Source: Nautiliaceae bacterium
Lineage (GTDB): Bacteria; Campylobacterota; Campylobacteria; Campylobacterales; Nautiliaceae
Reading direction: 5' to 3'
Length of the DNA: 6,153 nucleotides
Assembly: GCA_027035735.1 (NCBI GenBank)
Contig: JALVUH010000133.1
Span: 1-6,153, forward strand
Shown here: positions 5,542 through 6,153 of the stretch, one piece after another
How the letters are laid out: each line of letters begins with the position of its first letter
Numbering within the stretch: the first letter of the stretch is position 1
Notes under the pieces: model-generated
Database searches by the model: none
Seen by the model: only the letters and a program-made list of their open reading frames with translations
Told to the model about the DNA's origin: nothing
Translations under genes and position numbers: made by a program

Positions 5542-6153
5542 TACCCCTCCTTCTAAATTTAAGTGCTTTTAAAATATCTTCTTTTTTGATTTTTTTTCTT
5601 TTATTTATATTTGCAATAGTTTTAGCTACTTTAAGCAAATTAAATTCACTTCTTTTAGAAAGTCTAAAATTTTTAATTGCTTTATTTAAAATTTCTCTAG
5701 CTTCATTTTCTATATTAAATTTATAATTTTCTTCTAAATTTGCATTAAATTTACCTTCTTGCATTTCAAATGCAATCAATACTTTCTCAAACATCTCTTT
5801 ACTTGAAATGGTGGAATTGTCTCTATCTTCAAGCATTTGATGATATATTTCTATTCTATCATAAAGAGGTTCACTTATTCTATTCTTATATCTTCTAATT
5901 TCAAGGTCCGTGCATCTACATTCTTTCTCACTCAATAAATTTCCACAAGGACAAGGATTCATCGCAGCTGCAAAAAGAATATCAGTTTCATATTCAATTT
6001 TTGAATTTACTCTACTTATTAACATTTTTCTATCTTGCAGGGGAAGTCTTAAATTTTCTAATACATCCTTTTGAAAATGAGGAAGTTCATCAAAAAATAA
6101 AATCCCCTTATTAGCAAAAGCAATTTCCCCTATTTTCGCACCTCTACTTCCAC
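5525..6153 (-). CDS. comM: ComM/YifB-type AAA+ ATPase, C-terminal part (5' end outside window)
   Basis: The frame is open to the right edge, giving the last 208 residues of a protein of the Mg-chelatase-like ComM family (normally about 500). In Vibrio, ComM is a hexameric branch-migration helicase that helps integrate incoming DNA during natural transformation; other members are known only by homology. Visible in order are GSRGAKIGEIAFANKG, the Walker B strand ILFFDELPHF, and the region LPLQDRKMLISR. Then come the family's NPCPCG block with Cys pairs CPC and CRC (5912-5953) and ISEPLYDRIEI, where relatives usually have DRID. The helical Mg_chelatase_C domain ends the protein, with RLSKRSEFNLLKVAKTIA. 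The Walker A motif lies beyond the window. The ATG at 6023-6025 is internal (codon preceded by LPLQDRK) and not the start. It overlaps nnr by 17 bases. The symbol follows homology only; a role in competence here is not shown. Confidence 0.9.
   Translation of the reverse strand, partial: GSRGAKIGEIAFANKGILFFDELPHFQKDVLENLRLPLQDRKMLISRVNSKIEYETDILFAAAMNPCPCGNLLSEKECRCTDLEIRRYKNRISEPLYDRIEIYHQMLEDRDNSTISSKEMFEKVLIAFEMQEGKFNANLEENYKFNIENEAREILNKAIKNFRLSKRSEFNLLKVAKTIANINKRKKIKKEDILKALKFRRRGNETGI
5544..5550 (-). promoter_or_regulatory. Strong ribosome-binding site for nnr
   Basis: Read on the minus strand, GGAGGGG (with two further A upstream) stands 2 bases before the nnr ATG, counting from its last G, or 5 from the GGAG core. 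It is the strongest Shine-Dalgarno sequence in the window, sits in the coding end of the ComM-like gene, and supports ATG 5539-5541 as the start. Confidence 0.8.

Noticed and set aside
5912..5953. CPC...CRC cysteine cluster as a novel zinc motif
   Set aside because: The NPCPCG block with a following cysteine pair is a regular feature of the ComM/YifB family, so it supports the annotation but is not new.
5525..6025. Separate 166-residue protein starting at the ATG 6023-6025
   Set aside because: The same frame continues upstream to the window edge with the conserved Walker B strand and LPLQDRK, so this ATG is an internal codon of the ComM-like gene.

Overview
The window is about 6.1 kb of very AT-rich bacterial DNA that is coding throughout. 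Four genes run rightward (1-3563) and three run leftward (3549-6153). Every junction is an overlap, so no base lies outside a coding sequence. I see no RNA gene, mobile element, CRISPR array or long spacer. Low G+C, Lys/Asn/Ile-rich proteins, dense packing and an EptC-like transferase followed by DgkA point to Campylobacterota (the former epsilonproteobacteria), possibly a Nautilia/Caminibacter-like thermophile. This placement is inference; no phylogenetic marker is present.

Rightward block: the 3' end of an unidentified gene (1-132), two tandem paralogous inner-membrane phosphoethanolamine transferases of the EptA/EptC/MCR type (113-1678 and 1675-3219), and dgkA, diacylglycerol kinase (3216-3563). 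The pathway logic is coherent. The transferases move phosphoethanolamine from phosphatidylethanolamine to a periplasmic or envelope acceptor and leave diacylglycerol behind. DgkA phosphorylates diacylglycerol to phosphatidic acid, returning it to phospholipid synthesis. The transferases and dgkA all start with TTG, and the two internal junctions are 4-base TTGA stop/start overlaps, which suggests tight translational coupling.

Leftward block, in transcription order: the C-terminal part of a ComM/YifB-type AAA+ helicase (5525 to beyond 6153), nnr for bifunctional NAD(P)H-hydrate repair (4156-5541), and a dual-specificity-type CX5R phosphatase of unknown substrate (3549-4163). These also overlap (17 and 8 bases) and probably form one operon. 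The two blocks converge with a 15-base tail-to-tail overlap and no convincing terminator.

The most interesting content is the duplicated transferase pair. The halves carrying the catalytic residues remain very similar, including long identical DNA patches, while the membrane halves and the cysteines around the catalytic threonine have diverged. This suggests two enzymes with one chemistry but different acceptors or regulation.
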